Assembly (NCBI GenBank): GCA_026418995.1
Contig: JAOAAG010000027.1
Location: forward strand, 1-33,140
Direction of reading: 5' to 3'
From: Anaerolineae bacterium
GTDB lineage: Bacteria; Chloroflexota; Anaerolineae; B4-G1
Length of the DNA: 33,140 bases
Every line of letters starts with the position of its first letter. Within the stretch, counting starts at the first letter, position 1. Positions 1 through 8,740 of the stretch are shown here, piece after piece. The notes beneath the pieces were generated by a model. The model had not been told where the DNA came from. It ran no database searches and saw only the letters and a list, made by a program, of their open reading frames with translations. The position numbers and the translations under genes are program-made.

Positions 1-1
1 A

Positions 2-721
2 GAGTTCCGGGACGTCCACTTCCGCTACGTGCCTGATATGCCAGTCATTCGGGGCTTCTCCGCCCGCGTCTGGCCTGGGCAGAAAGTCGCTATCGTAGGG
101 CCCACCGGCGCAGGCAAGACGACGCTGGTCAAACTCCTGATGCGTTTCTATGACGTGGACGAGGGGGCCATCCTTGTAGACGGCCACGACGTCCGCTGCT
201 TCACCCGCGCTGACCTGCGGCGGCTCTTCGGGATGGTGTTGCAGGATACCTGGCTCTTCAATGGGACGATTCTGGAGAACATCCGTTACGGGCGGGCGGA
301 GGCCTCAGATGATGAGGTAGTGGCGGCAGCCCGCGCGGCCCGCGTGGACCGCTACATCCGCACACTCCCGGAGGGATATAACACGGTGATCAACGAGGAG
401 ATGACGAATATTTCCCAGGGGCAGAAGCAGCTTCTGACTATTGCACGGGCGTTTCTGGCCAACCCGCCTATGCTCATTCTGGACGAGGCTACCAGTTCGG
501 TGGACACGCATACGGAGCTACTGATCCAGGAAGCGATGGACGAACTGATGCAGGGACGGACAAGCTTCGTCATCGCCCATCGCCTCTCCACCATCCGCAA
601 TGCCGACCGGATTCTGGTAGTACGGGATGGGAATATCGTGGAGCAGGGGACGCACGAGGAATTAATGCAGCGTGGGGGCTTCTACGCGGAGCTCTACAAT
701 AGCCAGTTCGAGCCGGTGTGA
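2..721 (+). CDS. ABC transporter ATP-binding/permease protein (exporter type), C-terminal nucleotide-binding domain; 5' truncated by window
   Basis: Frame is open from base 2 ([19 protein letters not shown]); Walker [10 protein letters not shown], signature ISQGQKQ, Walker [13 protein letters not shown]-loop IAHRLSTI. Confidence 0.93.
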   Translation, partial: EFRDVHFRYVPDMPVIRGFSARVWPGQKVAIVGPTGAGKTTLVKLLMRFYDVDEGAILVDGHDVRCFTRADLRRLFGMVLQDTWLFNGTILENIRYGRAEASDDEVVAAARAARVDRYIRTLPEGYNTVINEEMTNISQGQKQLLTIARAFLANPPMLILDEATSSVDTHTELLIQEAMDELMQGRTSFVIAHRLSTIRNADRILVVRDGNIVEQGTHEELMQRGGFYAELYNSQFEPV

Positions 722-722
722 G

Positions 723-1340
723 TTACTGAACGAGCTTCAGTACGGGTAAGAAGACCGAGAGGCCCAGTAAGGAGCCGGCCACCGTCTGTCCCACCGTGTG
801 CCGCTGTAGTTTCACGCGCGACCAGGCAATAATCGGCACACCAACCATAGGCCACGGTGTGCCCATCAATGACCATAGCACCATTGCCGCTCCCGCAGCA
901 GCGGCACAGTGCATGCTGATCTTCCAGCGCAGAGTGATGGCCAGCACGATGACCATCTGCACCGACATCGCGCCAGCGATGATGAGTAACTCGCGCGGGG
1001 CTGACCCAAGTCTCAGGCCGGCCCAGGCCACCAGAGAACAGGTAATGGCGAACAACAAGGGCCTGATCCTCTGCTCCCTCAGACATACGTCTATATCGGT
1101 CACCCTGCCCCGGCGTACCAGCAGGAACACATTGAACAGCGGCGCATAGACCGCCAACAGAACGTAAACGCTCGCCCATACCCAGGCCATCAATGTAGCT
1201 ATGGTCGAGGCAGTAAGCCCTACCACCGTGGTCGCCATCACCGGTGGGCTACCGACCATAGAGATGACATAAGCTAGGCGCCGGCTGAGTTTCTCATACC
1301 CTTCGTGCTTCGTAACGGGGTAACCCACAGTCCTCTCCAA
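723..1340 (-). CDS. PAP2-superfamily-like / phosphatase-like integral membrane protein
   Basis: 205-aa multi-TM ORF; C-terminal RVKLQRHTVGQTVAGSLLG and central KISMHCAAAAG resemble PAP2 motifs. Confidence 0.6.
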   Translation of the reverse strand: MERTVGYPVTKHEGYEKLSRRLAYVISMVGSPPVMATTVVGLTASTIATLMAWVWASVYVLLAVYAPLFNVFLLVRRGRVTDIDVCLREQRIRPLLFAITCSLVAWAGLRLGSAPRELLIIAGAMSVQMVIVLAITLRWKISMHCAAAAGAAMVLWSLMGTPWPMVGVPIIAWSRVKLQRHTVGQTVAGSLLGLSVFLPVLKLVQ

Positions 1341-1397
1341 TTGCTTTGGCTTGCTTTAGCCTTTGCTGCCTGGCCTCTACAGACTACAGACGAAAAA

Positions 1398-1502
1398 CAC
1401 ACCTGTGCGGTTCACACAACTCACCGCAGAGGCTGCTGTGTGCTCTGCGTTCCTGCGGTCAAGCGGCACACCACTGTTTTCCAGAGCAACCACACAGGTG
1501 TG
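1398..1502 (-). other. Structured element: 15-bp terminal helix enclosing about 75 nt with an internal hairpin, directly downstream of tRNA-Leu
   Basis: CACACCTGTGCGGTT (1398-1412) pairs with AACCACACAGGTGTG (1488-1502) with one mismatch that is G.U on the minus strand; internal CGCAGAG (1425-1431)/CTCTGCG (1443-1449). Confidence 0.55.
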
Positions 1503-1507
1503 GAGAG

Positions 1508-1588
1508 TGCCCCGGACTGGATTTGAACCAGCACGCCTTGCGGCACAGGCCCTCAACCTGCTGCGTATGCCTATTCCGCCACCGGGGC
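1508..1588 (-). tRNA. tRNA-Leu (anticodon GAG)
   Basis: Minus strand GCCCCGGTGGCGGAATAGGCATACGCAGCAGGTTGAGGGCCTGTGCCGCAAGGCGTGCTGGTTCAAATCCAGTCCGGGGCA: 7-bp acceptor stem GCCCCGG/CCGGGGC, anticodon loop TTGAGGG, class II variable arm, GGTTCAAATCC T-arm; CCA not encoded. Confidence 0.93.
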
Positions 1589-1597
1589 ACGGTTAGT

Positions 1598-1625
1598 ATT
1601 ATACTACCTCTACCCCAGTTGTCAA
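1598..1625 (-). promoter_or_regulatory. Sigma70-type promoter of tRNA-Leu: TTGACA-N16-TATAAT
   Basis: Minus strand TTGACA (1625-1620), 16-nt spacer, TATAAT (1603-1598), ending about 9 nt before the tRNA 5' end. Confidence 0.8.
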
Positions 1626-2177
1626 CCGAATCGCTATTCCCCCGAGATGGACTACCCGTTGCTGAACCCCCATCTGTCGCGGGAACAACAGGACATCAAG
1701 GCTCTCAACATCTGAAAAGCTGTGCTGAGTGCCTGCCCAGGTGAGGAGAGGATAAGTTGGCGGCGGCATAACGTCCTCTGAGGGTGGGAGAGCTGGAGGG
1801 GAAGGTGATAGGTGCCGATGCGGGGCTTTGCCCAGGACAGTGGGAAGAGGGGTGGCTATATCAGGCTGGTCAGGGACGACCAACCGGTCGTGAAGGAAGC
1901 ACTTGAGGCGTGGCTGGCGCTTGCGTCAGCATTGGGGGGCGAGAACGGTATCTTCTCCGTGCGAGACGCAAGCGTGGGTGAGGATCGTCTGCACGGTCAG
2001 AAGATAGCGGGTGCGGGCTGAGCAGCATTCGGAACGCCGCCCTGAACCGGTCGCGCATTTCAGAGATGCGCCTTATATCCCGGGCGTCCGCCACGTCCTC
2101 GCCGCCCGTGCGGATATAGACCTCTCCTGCTGGTGTGTTAGGTCTTTGAAAAGCTTCTGCGTCTGGCGCTATCTGGT

Positions 2178-3878
2178 TCACATCCGTTCCGGCGCGCTCA
2201 TACCCATCAGGTGCAGCGCGCGTGCCAGGACGTTTCTGGCTGCGCGTACCAGCGTCAATCTGGCCTGTGTCAGCTCCGGCTGTTCCGCATCTACCACGCG
2301 ACAATCGCGATAGAACGCATGGAAAAGGGTGGCCAACTCTTTGGCATACACGGTCAGGTGGTGGGGGGCCAGTTGTGTCGCTGCCAGTGCGACGATCTCC
2401 TGCAAATCCAGCATCTTACGGATCAGCGCCAGCTCGCTCCCGTGGGTCAGCAGAGAGACGTCGCCTGGCTTTTCCACTTCCCATCCCAGCTCGGCAGCGT
2501 AGCGCAGGATGCTGGCGATCCTAGCGTGGGCATATTGGACGTAATAGACCGGGTTTTTGTCCGATTGTTCGACGGCCAACGCCAGGTCGAAATCAATCGT
2601 CGCATCCACGGTGCAGGTGAGGAGCATAAAACGGATCGGGTCCGGGCCGACTTCGTCGAGCAGCTCGCGCAAGGTGACGAACTCGCCGGTGCGCTTGGAC
2701 ATGCGCACATCCTCGCCCCCGCGCTTCAGGTTGACCATCTGGTAGAGGATGATGACGACCCGCGCGGGGTCAAGGCCCAGAGCTTTAGCGGCGGCCTTCA
2801 CACGGGGCACATCGCCGTGGTGATCAGCACCCCAGACGTAGATAGCCTGGTCAAATCCGCGCTCGACCAGCTTGTTCCACACGTAGGCGATGTCAGACGC
2901 GAAATAGGTCGGCCGCTCGGCCGGGTCCGGGATGATGCGTGGAGAGCGGATGATGACCGCATCGCTTTCCAGATCGGGATGGCGGAACCAGACCGCGTCG
3001 TCGTACTCGACTACATAGCCCCTCTCTCTCAGCATGTGGAGTACGCGGTCGAACAGGCCGGATTCATACAGGCTTCGTTCATGGAACCAAACGTCGAAGG
3101 TCACGCCCAGCGCTTCCAGGTCACGTTTAATCCACTCGACGACATAGGCTATCCCGTCATTTCCCAGTGCCCGCACAGCTTCTTCGCGCGGCATGCTCAG
3201 GTAGCGGTCGCCGTACCGTGCGGCCATTTGTTGGGCCATCTCCACCACATAGTGACCGTGATAGCCGTCTTCGGGGAACGGTTCATCCCGCCCCAGTGCT
3301 TGGAGATAGCGGGCATAGAGGCTCTCTCCGAACTTGCGCACCTGGGAGCCAGCGTCGTTGACGTAATATTCCCGCTCCACCTGGTAGCCGGCCGCTGCCA
3401 ACAGATTGGCCAGCGTATCGCCTATGACGGCGTTACGGGCCGAGGCAACGGTAATCGGGCCGGTGGGATTGGCGCTCACGAATTCCACCTGCACTCTGCG
3501 CCCGCACCCTATCTCCAGATTACCAAAGGACTCACCTTCCTCCAGGATAGCGTTGACCTGTGAGGTCAGCCAGTCGGTAGCGAGCGTGATGTTGATGTAG
3601 CCCCCTCCGGCCACCTCGGCTTTGCCAACGTAGGGCGCTGGGGGCAAATGGGCAAGGACCCTGGCGGCGATCTCCCGGGGGGACATCTGTGCTTCGCGCG
3701 CCAGGCGCAGGCAAACCGGTGAGCTGTAATCCCCATACTCTGGCTGGCGAGGGCGTTCTACGGTGACCTCAGGGATGGGGAAATGAGGCAAAGCCCCACC
3801 TGTCTGAGCTTCCTTGAACCCGTTTTTGATTAATTCCGCGATCTGTTCTCTAATCAACCGTCTCATTCCTCTCTCCAC
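2178..3878 (-). CDS. argS: Arginyl-tRNA synthetase
   Basis: 566 aa; VEFVSANPTGPITVASARNAVIGD, YVWGADHHGDVPRVKAAAKALG, RMSKRTGEFVTLRELLDEVG, typical DALR C-terminus. Start may be the internal Met at about 3866. Confidence 0.96.
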   Translation of the reverse strand: MERGMRRLIREQIAELIKNGFKEAQTGGALPHFPIPEVTVERPRQPEYGDYSSPVCLRLAREAQMSPREIAARVLAHLPPAPYVGKAEVAGGGYINITLATDWLTSQVNAILEEGESFGNLEIGCGRRVQVEFVSANPTGPITVASARNAVIGDTLANLLAAAGYQVEREYYVNDAGSQVRKFGESLYARYLQALGRDEPFPEDGYHGHYVVEMAQQMAARYGDRYLSMPREEAVRALGNDGIAYVVEWIKRDLEALGVTFDVWFHERSLYESGLFDRVLHMLRERGYVVEYDDAVWFRHPDLESDAVIIRSPRIIPDPAERPTYFASDIAYVWNKLVERGFDQAIYVWGADHHGDVPRVKAAAKALGLDPARVVIILYQMVNLKRGGEDVRMSKRTGEFVTLRELLDEVGPDPIRFMLLTCTVDATIDFDLALAVEQSDKNPVYYVQYAHARIASILRYAAELGWEVEKPGDVSLLTHGSELALIRKMLDLQEIVALAATQLAPHHLTVYAKELATLFHAFYRDCRVVDAEQPELTQARLTLVRAARNVLARALHLMGMSAPERM

Positions 3879-4971
3879 GCTTCCGCGATGAGGTGTTGCA
3901 GCCCAGCGCTTCGCGAAACCACCGGCTGAGCTTTTCGCGCTCCTCCGGCGGCTGAAATGAGCTATCTACAGCCGTGAGGATCATTACTTTAATCTGCTCT
4001 AGCGTCACCCCCATAGCTAGCATCACGGTCATATACTCGTCAGTGAGCGTCGTGTCGCTGACGCTGGGGTCGTCCGTGTTAATCGTGACGCGCAGGTCCA
4101 GGGCAAGCAGGTCGGGCAGGGGATGCTGCCAGAATTGGCGCACCACACCGGTCTGTAAATTACTGGTCGGGCATACTTCGAGTGCGATGCCCTTGGTGCG
4201 CAAGAGGTGTACCACATCGGAGTTTTCGATCGAACGTACCCCGTGGCCGATGCGCTGGGCGCCCAGCAACTCCACGGCCTCGCGGACGTTCTCGGCTCCT
4301 CCGGCTTCCCCCGCGTGCACTGTGATGTACAGCCCCTCCCGTCGCGCGTGCTGGAACACTTCGGCGAAGCGACGGGCGGGGAAGCGCGTCTCGTCGCCGG
4401 CCAGGTCCAGCCCTACGACGCCATGTGCACGGTAATCCAGGGCGATTCTGGCGATCTGGGAAGCAGTCTCTACGCTCTCGTCGCGCCCGATCTGGAGGAT
4501 CAGCCGGACGGTGATGTCGTGGTCGCGCTGGGCCTGCGCCACGGTGTCACACACCCACCTGGTGACGCTATCGAGAGAAAAACCCTGAGTGCGCGAGAGC
4601 GCGACCGGGTTGAAACGCAGCTCCATGTATTTGATGTTGTCGGCAGCAGCGTCGGCTACCGCTTCGTAGGCGATACGCTCTACAGCCGCCTGAGTGGTGT
4701 AAAAGCGACGCAGAAAGGAGAACTTGGCGAGGAAAAGGTGAAAGTCCGGCCTCTCGTCTGTCACTACCGTCGCAAAGCGACGCAAGTATTCAATATCGTA
4801 GCTGGGAAGGTCTATCCCGTGGTGCTGAGCGATTTCGGACAGCGTGCTGAGCCGTAAAGAGCCTTCCAGGTGACGGTGCAGGTCTACCTTGGGCAGCGCA
4901 TGCAATTGGTCACGCAGTCCCCACGCGGTTTCGTGCTGGGGCTGTGTTGCAAGTATTACATTGTCCCTCAT
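3850..4971 (-). CDS. add: Adenosine deaminase
   Basis: LPKVDLHRHLEGSLR, HAGEAGGAENVREAV, RIGHGVRSIE, LEVCPTSNLQTG, TINTDDPSVSDTTLTDEY motifs. Confidence 0.95.
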   Translation of the reverse strand: MRDNVILATQPQHETAWGLRDQLHALPKVDLHRHLEGSLRLSTLSEIAQHHGIDLPSYDIEYLRRFATVVTDERPDFHLFLAKFSFLRRFYTTQAAVERIAYEAVADAAADNIKYMELRFNPVALSRTQGFSLDSVTRWVCDTVAQAQRDHDITVRLILQIGRDESVETASQIARIALDYRAHGVVGLDLAGDETRFPARRFAEVFQHARREGLYITVHAGEAGGAENVREAVELLGAQRIGHGVRSIENSDVVHLLRTKGIALEVCPTSNLQTGVVRQFWQHPLPDLLALDLRVTINTDDPSVSDTTLTDEYMTVMLAMGVTLEQIKVMILTAVDSSFQPPEEREKLSRWFREALGCNTSSRKRGERNETVD

Positions 4972-4981
4972 TAGCAGGTAG

Positions 4982-6727
4982 TTATCCTGTGATGTCCCCC
5001 GCCCGCGGGGGCCGATATTGAGGTATGCTAACGTAGAAGGTACTCCCTTTTCCCGGTTCGCTCTCTACCCACACCTCCCCTCCGTGGGCCTCGACGATGC
5101 TTTTGACGATTGCCAGTCCCAGGCCTGAGCCGCCGATGCGCTGGCCGCCAGACCCGTCCACCCGATAGAAGCGATCGAAAATGCGTGCCTGTTCCTCTTT
5201 GGGGATGCCAATGCCCTGGTCCGAGACCGATGCGCGTACCACCGAGCGCGTGCTCTCGAGCCGCACGACGATCTGCCCCCCGTTAGGGCTGAACTTGATG
5301 GCATTGCCCAGCAGGTTATCGAAAACCTGAATGAGTCTGTGTTCGTCGCCGATCACCAGCACCCTCTCTTCAGGGAGTTGTTCCACGATCTTCAGGCCGG
5401 CGCGGGCAGCCGCGGCAGCGCACCCCTCGACCGCCCGGTGTACCACGTCGCTCAAGGAGACGGGTGACCGCCTGATCAACGGGGCGCCGGCCTGTTGGAG
5501 CTCCATAATATCATTCACCAGCCGTGACATGGTGTTGGTTTTCTCGGCTATAATCTCCAGATATTTCCTCTGGTCAGCGGTCAGCGGACCGGGATACTCT
5601 TCCAGCAGCAGCTCCACGTAGCTCCTGACAAACGTCAATGGTATCCGCAGCTCATGGGACACGTTCTGGACAAACTCATCCCTCAACCGTTCCGTCTTCT
5701 TCAGCTCGGCATATGCTTCCGCCAGATTGCGCACCTGCTGTTCGAGTCCGCTGTACAGGCGTGCGTTCTCGATGGCAGCAGCCGCCTGTGTCGCGGCGAT
5801 GGTGAGCAGGCGTTCATCGTCCCCGGTGAAAGCGTGGGGCTTATCGCTGTCCACACTGAGGGTGCCGATAATGCGCTGTTTGAGGACTAATGGGACGGTA
5901 AGTAGCGAGCGCACAGAAGGGTCAAAGAAGATGAAACCTTCCCACTTCAGCGTGTCGGGCACATAGATAGGGCGGCCTTCGAGAGCCACACGGCCGGCAA
6001 TGCCTTCCCCAAGCCTGAGCCTGAAGCGCCGCTCCCATTCCGGCTTGATCCCGGCCGCCATAGCGATCTCCAGTACCTCATGCGTTGGATCGAGCAGTGC
6101 AATGGAACAGCCCCGGCATTTCAGGGTGTCCTTCAATGATGTGACGATGGTCTTTAGCACGTCCTGGAGGTCGAGGCTGGAGTTCATGCGTTGTGCCAGA
6201 TCATAGAGCGTGGTCATCTCTGCCAGCCGCCGTGTGGTTTCCTGGTGGAGGCGGGCATTTTCCACGATCGCAGCCAGGGAGCGTGCTACCGTGAGCAACA
6301 CATACTCGTCGTCGGCGCTAAACGCGTCACGGCGTGTGCTGCCGAGTCCCAGCACGCCGATCAGCCTGTTCCCGCTCTGGAGTGGGACCAGGAGCGCGGA
6401 GAGGATGGAGGTCGCCTTCCCGGGACGGTGCTCCCGCGTCATGTCCCTAATATTTAGCGGTGCGTGATTGGCAATCACCCACCTAAGCGATTCGTACCCC
6501 ACGAATGGTGCGCTGTTCCCTACAGGGGTGGGCGTCTTTTTCTCGTCCACCAGCCATAACCCCAGGCGCTCGAAGGCGATGTCTTTGCTTAGAGCCCGAG
6601 CGAGGTGTCCGGGAAGCTCCGGTAGAGATAATGTCGCTGCTGTAGTAATGGCGTCGAGCAACGCCAGGACGCGGCTGTACAGAGCGGTTCCCTGGGCTGA
6701 ATCATGGAGCAAGGAGACCAGGCTCAT
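4982..6727 (-). CDS. GAF-GAF sensor histidine kinase (cytosolic)
   Basis: Two GAF-like regions, HisKA NVSHELRIPLT, N-box NLLGNAIKFSP, G1 DQGIGIP, F FDRFYRVD, G2 GGSGLGLAIVK; no obvious TM segments. Confidence 0.93.
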   Translation of the reverse strand: MSLVSLLHDSAQGTALYSRVLALLDAITTAATLSLPELPGHLARALSKDIAFERLGLWLVDEKKTPTPVGNSAPFVGYESLRWVIANHAPLNIRDMTREHRPGKATSILSALLVPLQSGNRLIGVLGLGSTRRDAFSADDEYVLLTVARSLAAIVENARLHQETTRRLAEMTTLYDLAQRMNSSLDLQDVLKTIVTSLKDTLKCRGCSIALLDPTHEVLEIAMAAGIKPEWERRFRLRLGEGIAGRVALEGRPIYVPDTLKWEGFIFFDPSVRSLLTVPLVLKQRIIGTLSVDSDKPHAFTGDDERLLTIAATQAAAAIENARLYSGLEQQVRNLAEAYAELKKTERLRDEFVQNVSHELRIPLTFVRSYVELLLEEYPGPLTADQRKYLEIIAEKTNTMSRLVNDIMELQQAGAPLIRRSPVSLSDVVHRAVEGCAAAAARAGLKIVEQLPEERVLVIGDEHRLIQVFDNLLGNAIKFSPNGGQIVVRLESTRSVVRASVSDQGIGIPKEEQARIFDRFYRVDGSGGQRIGGSGLGLAIVKSIVEAHGGEVWVESEPGKGSTFYVSIPQYRPPRAGDITG

Positions 6728-7062
6728 CCTACCTTCTCCCTAAAAATCCATCCCCAGTAATACCAGACCACCACCAGAGCGATCGAGACCCCTGTAGCCA
6801 GAGGAAGATGAAAGATCAACAGTGGAAACCACGGTTGCAACAGGAAAGGCGGGGCGATGTCAGGCGCCAGGTTGCCAATGCTTAATACGATCTGACTCAG
6901 GGCAGCGAAGAGGATGAGCGCGGCTGCCAGCGGGAACCAGCGATAGTGCCGCTTCATCTTGGTCATCGCGTTCAGACGACGGCTGAGGTCCAGGAAAAGC
7001 AGGGTAATATAGGCCAGTGACATCAGTCCGATGGCCGCAAATGGGATAGTGATGACGATCAT
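6724..7062 (-). CDS. Small membrane protein, 112 aa, about 3 TM segments
   Basis: Hydrophobic segments MIVITIPFAAIGLMSLAYITLLFL, WFPLAAALILFAALSQIVLSIG, LPLATGVSIALVVVWYYWGWIF; 4-bp overlap with the downstream kinase gene. Confidence 0.75.
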   Translation of the reverse strand: MIVITIPFAAIGLMSLAYITLLFLDLSRRLNAMTKMKRHYRWFPLAAALILFAALSQIVLSIGNLAPDIAPPFLLQPWFPLLIFHLPLATGVSIALVVVWYYWGWIFREKVG

Positions 7063-7386
7063 TTACCGCTCCCCGGTCATCTCGGCATGCAGACGGTAGC
7101 CGAAGATGCTCAGCAGGGCACCGCCACCAAATAGCAAAAGGTCGCCGACTGGTTCCCCTGTGAAATCGCCTTGGCGGGCCAGGTAATAGGCGGCGCCTGC
7201 GGTGAGTAATAGCGCAGGGACAATGAGCAGACGGTATCCTGTCCGCCGCCCGGAGGTCTTTTCGTAGAAGTAGGCTATGCGCCCCAGGAAGGCGATCAGC
7301 ACCATAATGATAAACCACGAGTACACGATCAGCACTTGTCCGAGCGTTTCCACTAGCCGCTCTCCTGGGCCACTGCGCTTGATCAA
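7063..7386 (-). CDS. Small membrane protein, 107 aa, about 3 TM segments
   Basis: Hydrophobic segments VLIVYSWFIIMVLIAFLGRIAYFY, LLIVPALLLTAGAAYYLA, LLLFGGGALLSIFGY; abuts and overlaps neighbours in an operon arrangement. Confidence 0.75.
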   Translation of the reverse strand: MIKRSGPGERLVETLGQVLIVYSWFIIMVLIAFLGRIAYFYEKTSGRRTGYRLLIVPALLLTAGAAYYLARQGDFTGEPVGDLLLFGGGALLSIFGYRLHAEMTGER

Positions 7387-8144
7387 CGTCGTACAAAGGC
7401 CTGGACAAAGGAGTCCATCATGCGCCTGGGGCTGCCGCTCATAATCCCTTCCCGCCCCTCGAAGGGAGCGCGCACTTCGATGCCCCGCGAGGTGATCTCG
7501 AATTGACGGATGCCTTTGTCGTGGTCGCTGCCGCGCATCTTAAGCACAATCAGTGCCTTGTGCATCGTGCTCTCGATTTCCACGTAACGGAGCAGGATAT
7601 ACGAATCTACCAGGAAGGCCAGGCCATTTTCAGGGCTGATCCTCTCGCCCAGCAGGGCGGGTTGTTCCCTGGTCAGGACGATCGTCAATCCCTCGCGCTT
7701 CAATGCGTTGATGAAACTGAAAGCAAGCTCTCTGAAGGAGGTCCGGCTGTTGCTCAGGCGCTCAAAGTGGGAGATACTGTCTACTAAGATCCGCCGGGCG
7801 CCAATTTCCCGGATCAGGCGTTCGATCCGCCCCCCCACATGCTCCAGGTCAGCTTTGGAAACCTCCGGGCTGCTCATCACCACGCGCAGCTTGTCCTCCC
7901 GTTCCATTTGCTGGAAGTCCCAGCCGAAGTTTGAGGCGTCTCGGTAGTATTGCTGGGGAAATTCCTCGAACGTCAGGATGATACCCGGCTCCTCACAGGC
8001 GATAATGCCATGGTAGATGAACTGCATGCCCAGTGTGGTTTTCCCGGTACCTGGCGCGCCCTCGACAAGGTTGGCCGTCTGAGGCAGGAACCCGCCATGG
8101 AGCATTTCATCCAGACCGGGAATGCCCGTCTTAACCCGTTCCAT
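7383..8144 (-). CDS. Single-domain KaiC/RecA-family ATPase
   Basis: MERVKTGIPGLDEMLHGGFLPQTANLVEGAPGTGKTTLGMQFI; acidic pair TFEE after the Walker A strand; Walker B-like RRILVDSISHF. Confidence 0.9.
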   Translation of the reverse strand: MERVKTGIPGLDEMLHGGFLPQTANLVEGAPGTGKTTLGMQFIYHGIIACEEPGIILTFEEFPQQYYRDASNFGWDFQQMEREDKLRVVMSSPEVSKADLEHVGGRIERLIREIGARRILVDSISHFERLSNSRTSFRELAFSFINALKREGLTIVLTREQPALLGERISPENGLAFLVDSYILLRYVEIESTMHKALIVLKMRGSDHDKGIRQFEITSRGIEVRAPFEGREGIMSGSPRRMMDSFVQAFVRR

Positions 8145-8162
8145 ACTCCCCTCCTCCCTGGT

Positions 8163-8597
8163 TTAATGGTCCGTGTTGGTGTGGTTCTTCAAACGGGCAC
8201 CGCGTGGGTTACCCCGTGAACCTCGCACAATGTGGTAGATGGCTTTGACACGGAATTGACGGTCATCAGAAGCCTCGATAAATCGCCTCAGCAGCTCCCG
8301 GATATGAGGATCGGAGGTCAGCGAGTAGATGGTCATCGAGCCGGCCTGACTTTCTTCCAGCACACCGTCCTCTACCAGTTCCTTCAGCTCGTGGCGGACG
8401 ACCTCACTACTACGCCCGGCGTAGCGGGCGATGTTCTCCAGGGTGTCGGCAGTGTGGGGATTATCGTGGAAAAACCGTACCAGATCCCACTTGACGAAGG
8501 AATTTATTTTTGTTTGCAGGAACTCGAGCAACTGAGGGTCCATATCTGACATCAGACGGGCAGTCAGATCGAGTTCTCTCTTGGTTCTCTCCTCCAT
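8163..8597 (-). CDS. HTH-type transcriptional regulator (winged-helix, ArsR/MarR-like)
   Basis: MEERTKRELDLTARLMSDMDPQLLEFLQTKINSFVKWDLVRFFHDNPHTADTLENIARYAGRSSEVVRHELKELVEDGVLEES; strong RBS AGGAGGACAAGTAATG places the start at 8597 rather than 8630. Confidence 0.8.
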   Translation of the reverse strand: MEERTKRELDLTARLMSDMDPQLLEFLQTKINSFVKWDLVRFFHDNPHTADTLENIARYAGRSSEVVRHELKELVEDGVLEESQAGSMTIYSLTSDPHIRELLRRFIEASDDRQFRVKAIYHIVRGSRGNPRGARLKNHTNTDH

Positions 8598-8666
8598 TAC
8601 TTGTCCTCCTGTGTTCCTGCCGCACTGCAACGGTGTCCCTGCGGAGGGCCAGCAGATTTCATATGC

Positions 8667-8740
8667 CTTTGTTCTTTGTTTCCTGCTCCTTGCTTCCTGC
8701 TCGCCACCCCTGCGTCTTGCTTCTTACCTCTCAGCGTCTC
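8667..8740. repeat. Low-complexity C/T-rich imperfect repeat between secA and the HTH gene
   Basis: tttgttctttgtttcctgctccttgcttcctgctcgcc...gcgtcttgcttcttacc: iterated (T)CCTGCTC/CTTGCTT units; overlaps the very 3' end of secA. Confidence 0.5.

Noticed and set aside
1305-1744. Overlapping plus-strand ORFs of 73-132 aa around the tRNA
   Set aside because: They read through the tRNA-Leu gene and structured element; the DLNQHALRHRPSTC / GFEPARLAAQALNLL peptides are the familiar false translation of a tRNA-Leu antisense strand.
2211-3563. 450-aa plus-strand ORF
   Set aside because: Antisense to argS; shadow ORF with no domain.
8037-8144. KaiC-like gene as a RadA DNA-repair protein
   Set aside because: No N-terminal zinc finger or Lon-like C-terminal domain; single KaiC-type domain with adjacent kinase fits signalling better.
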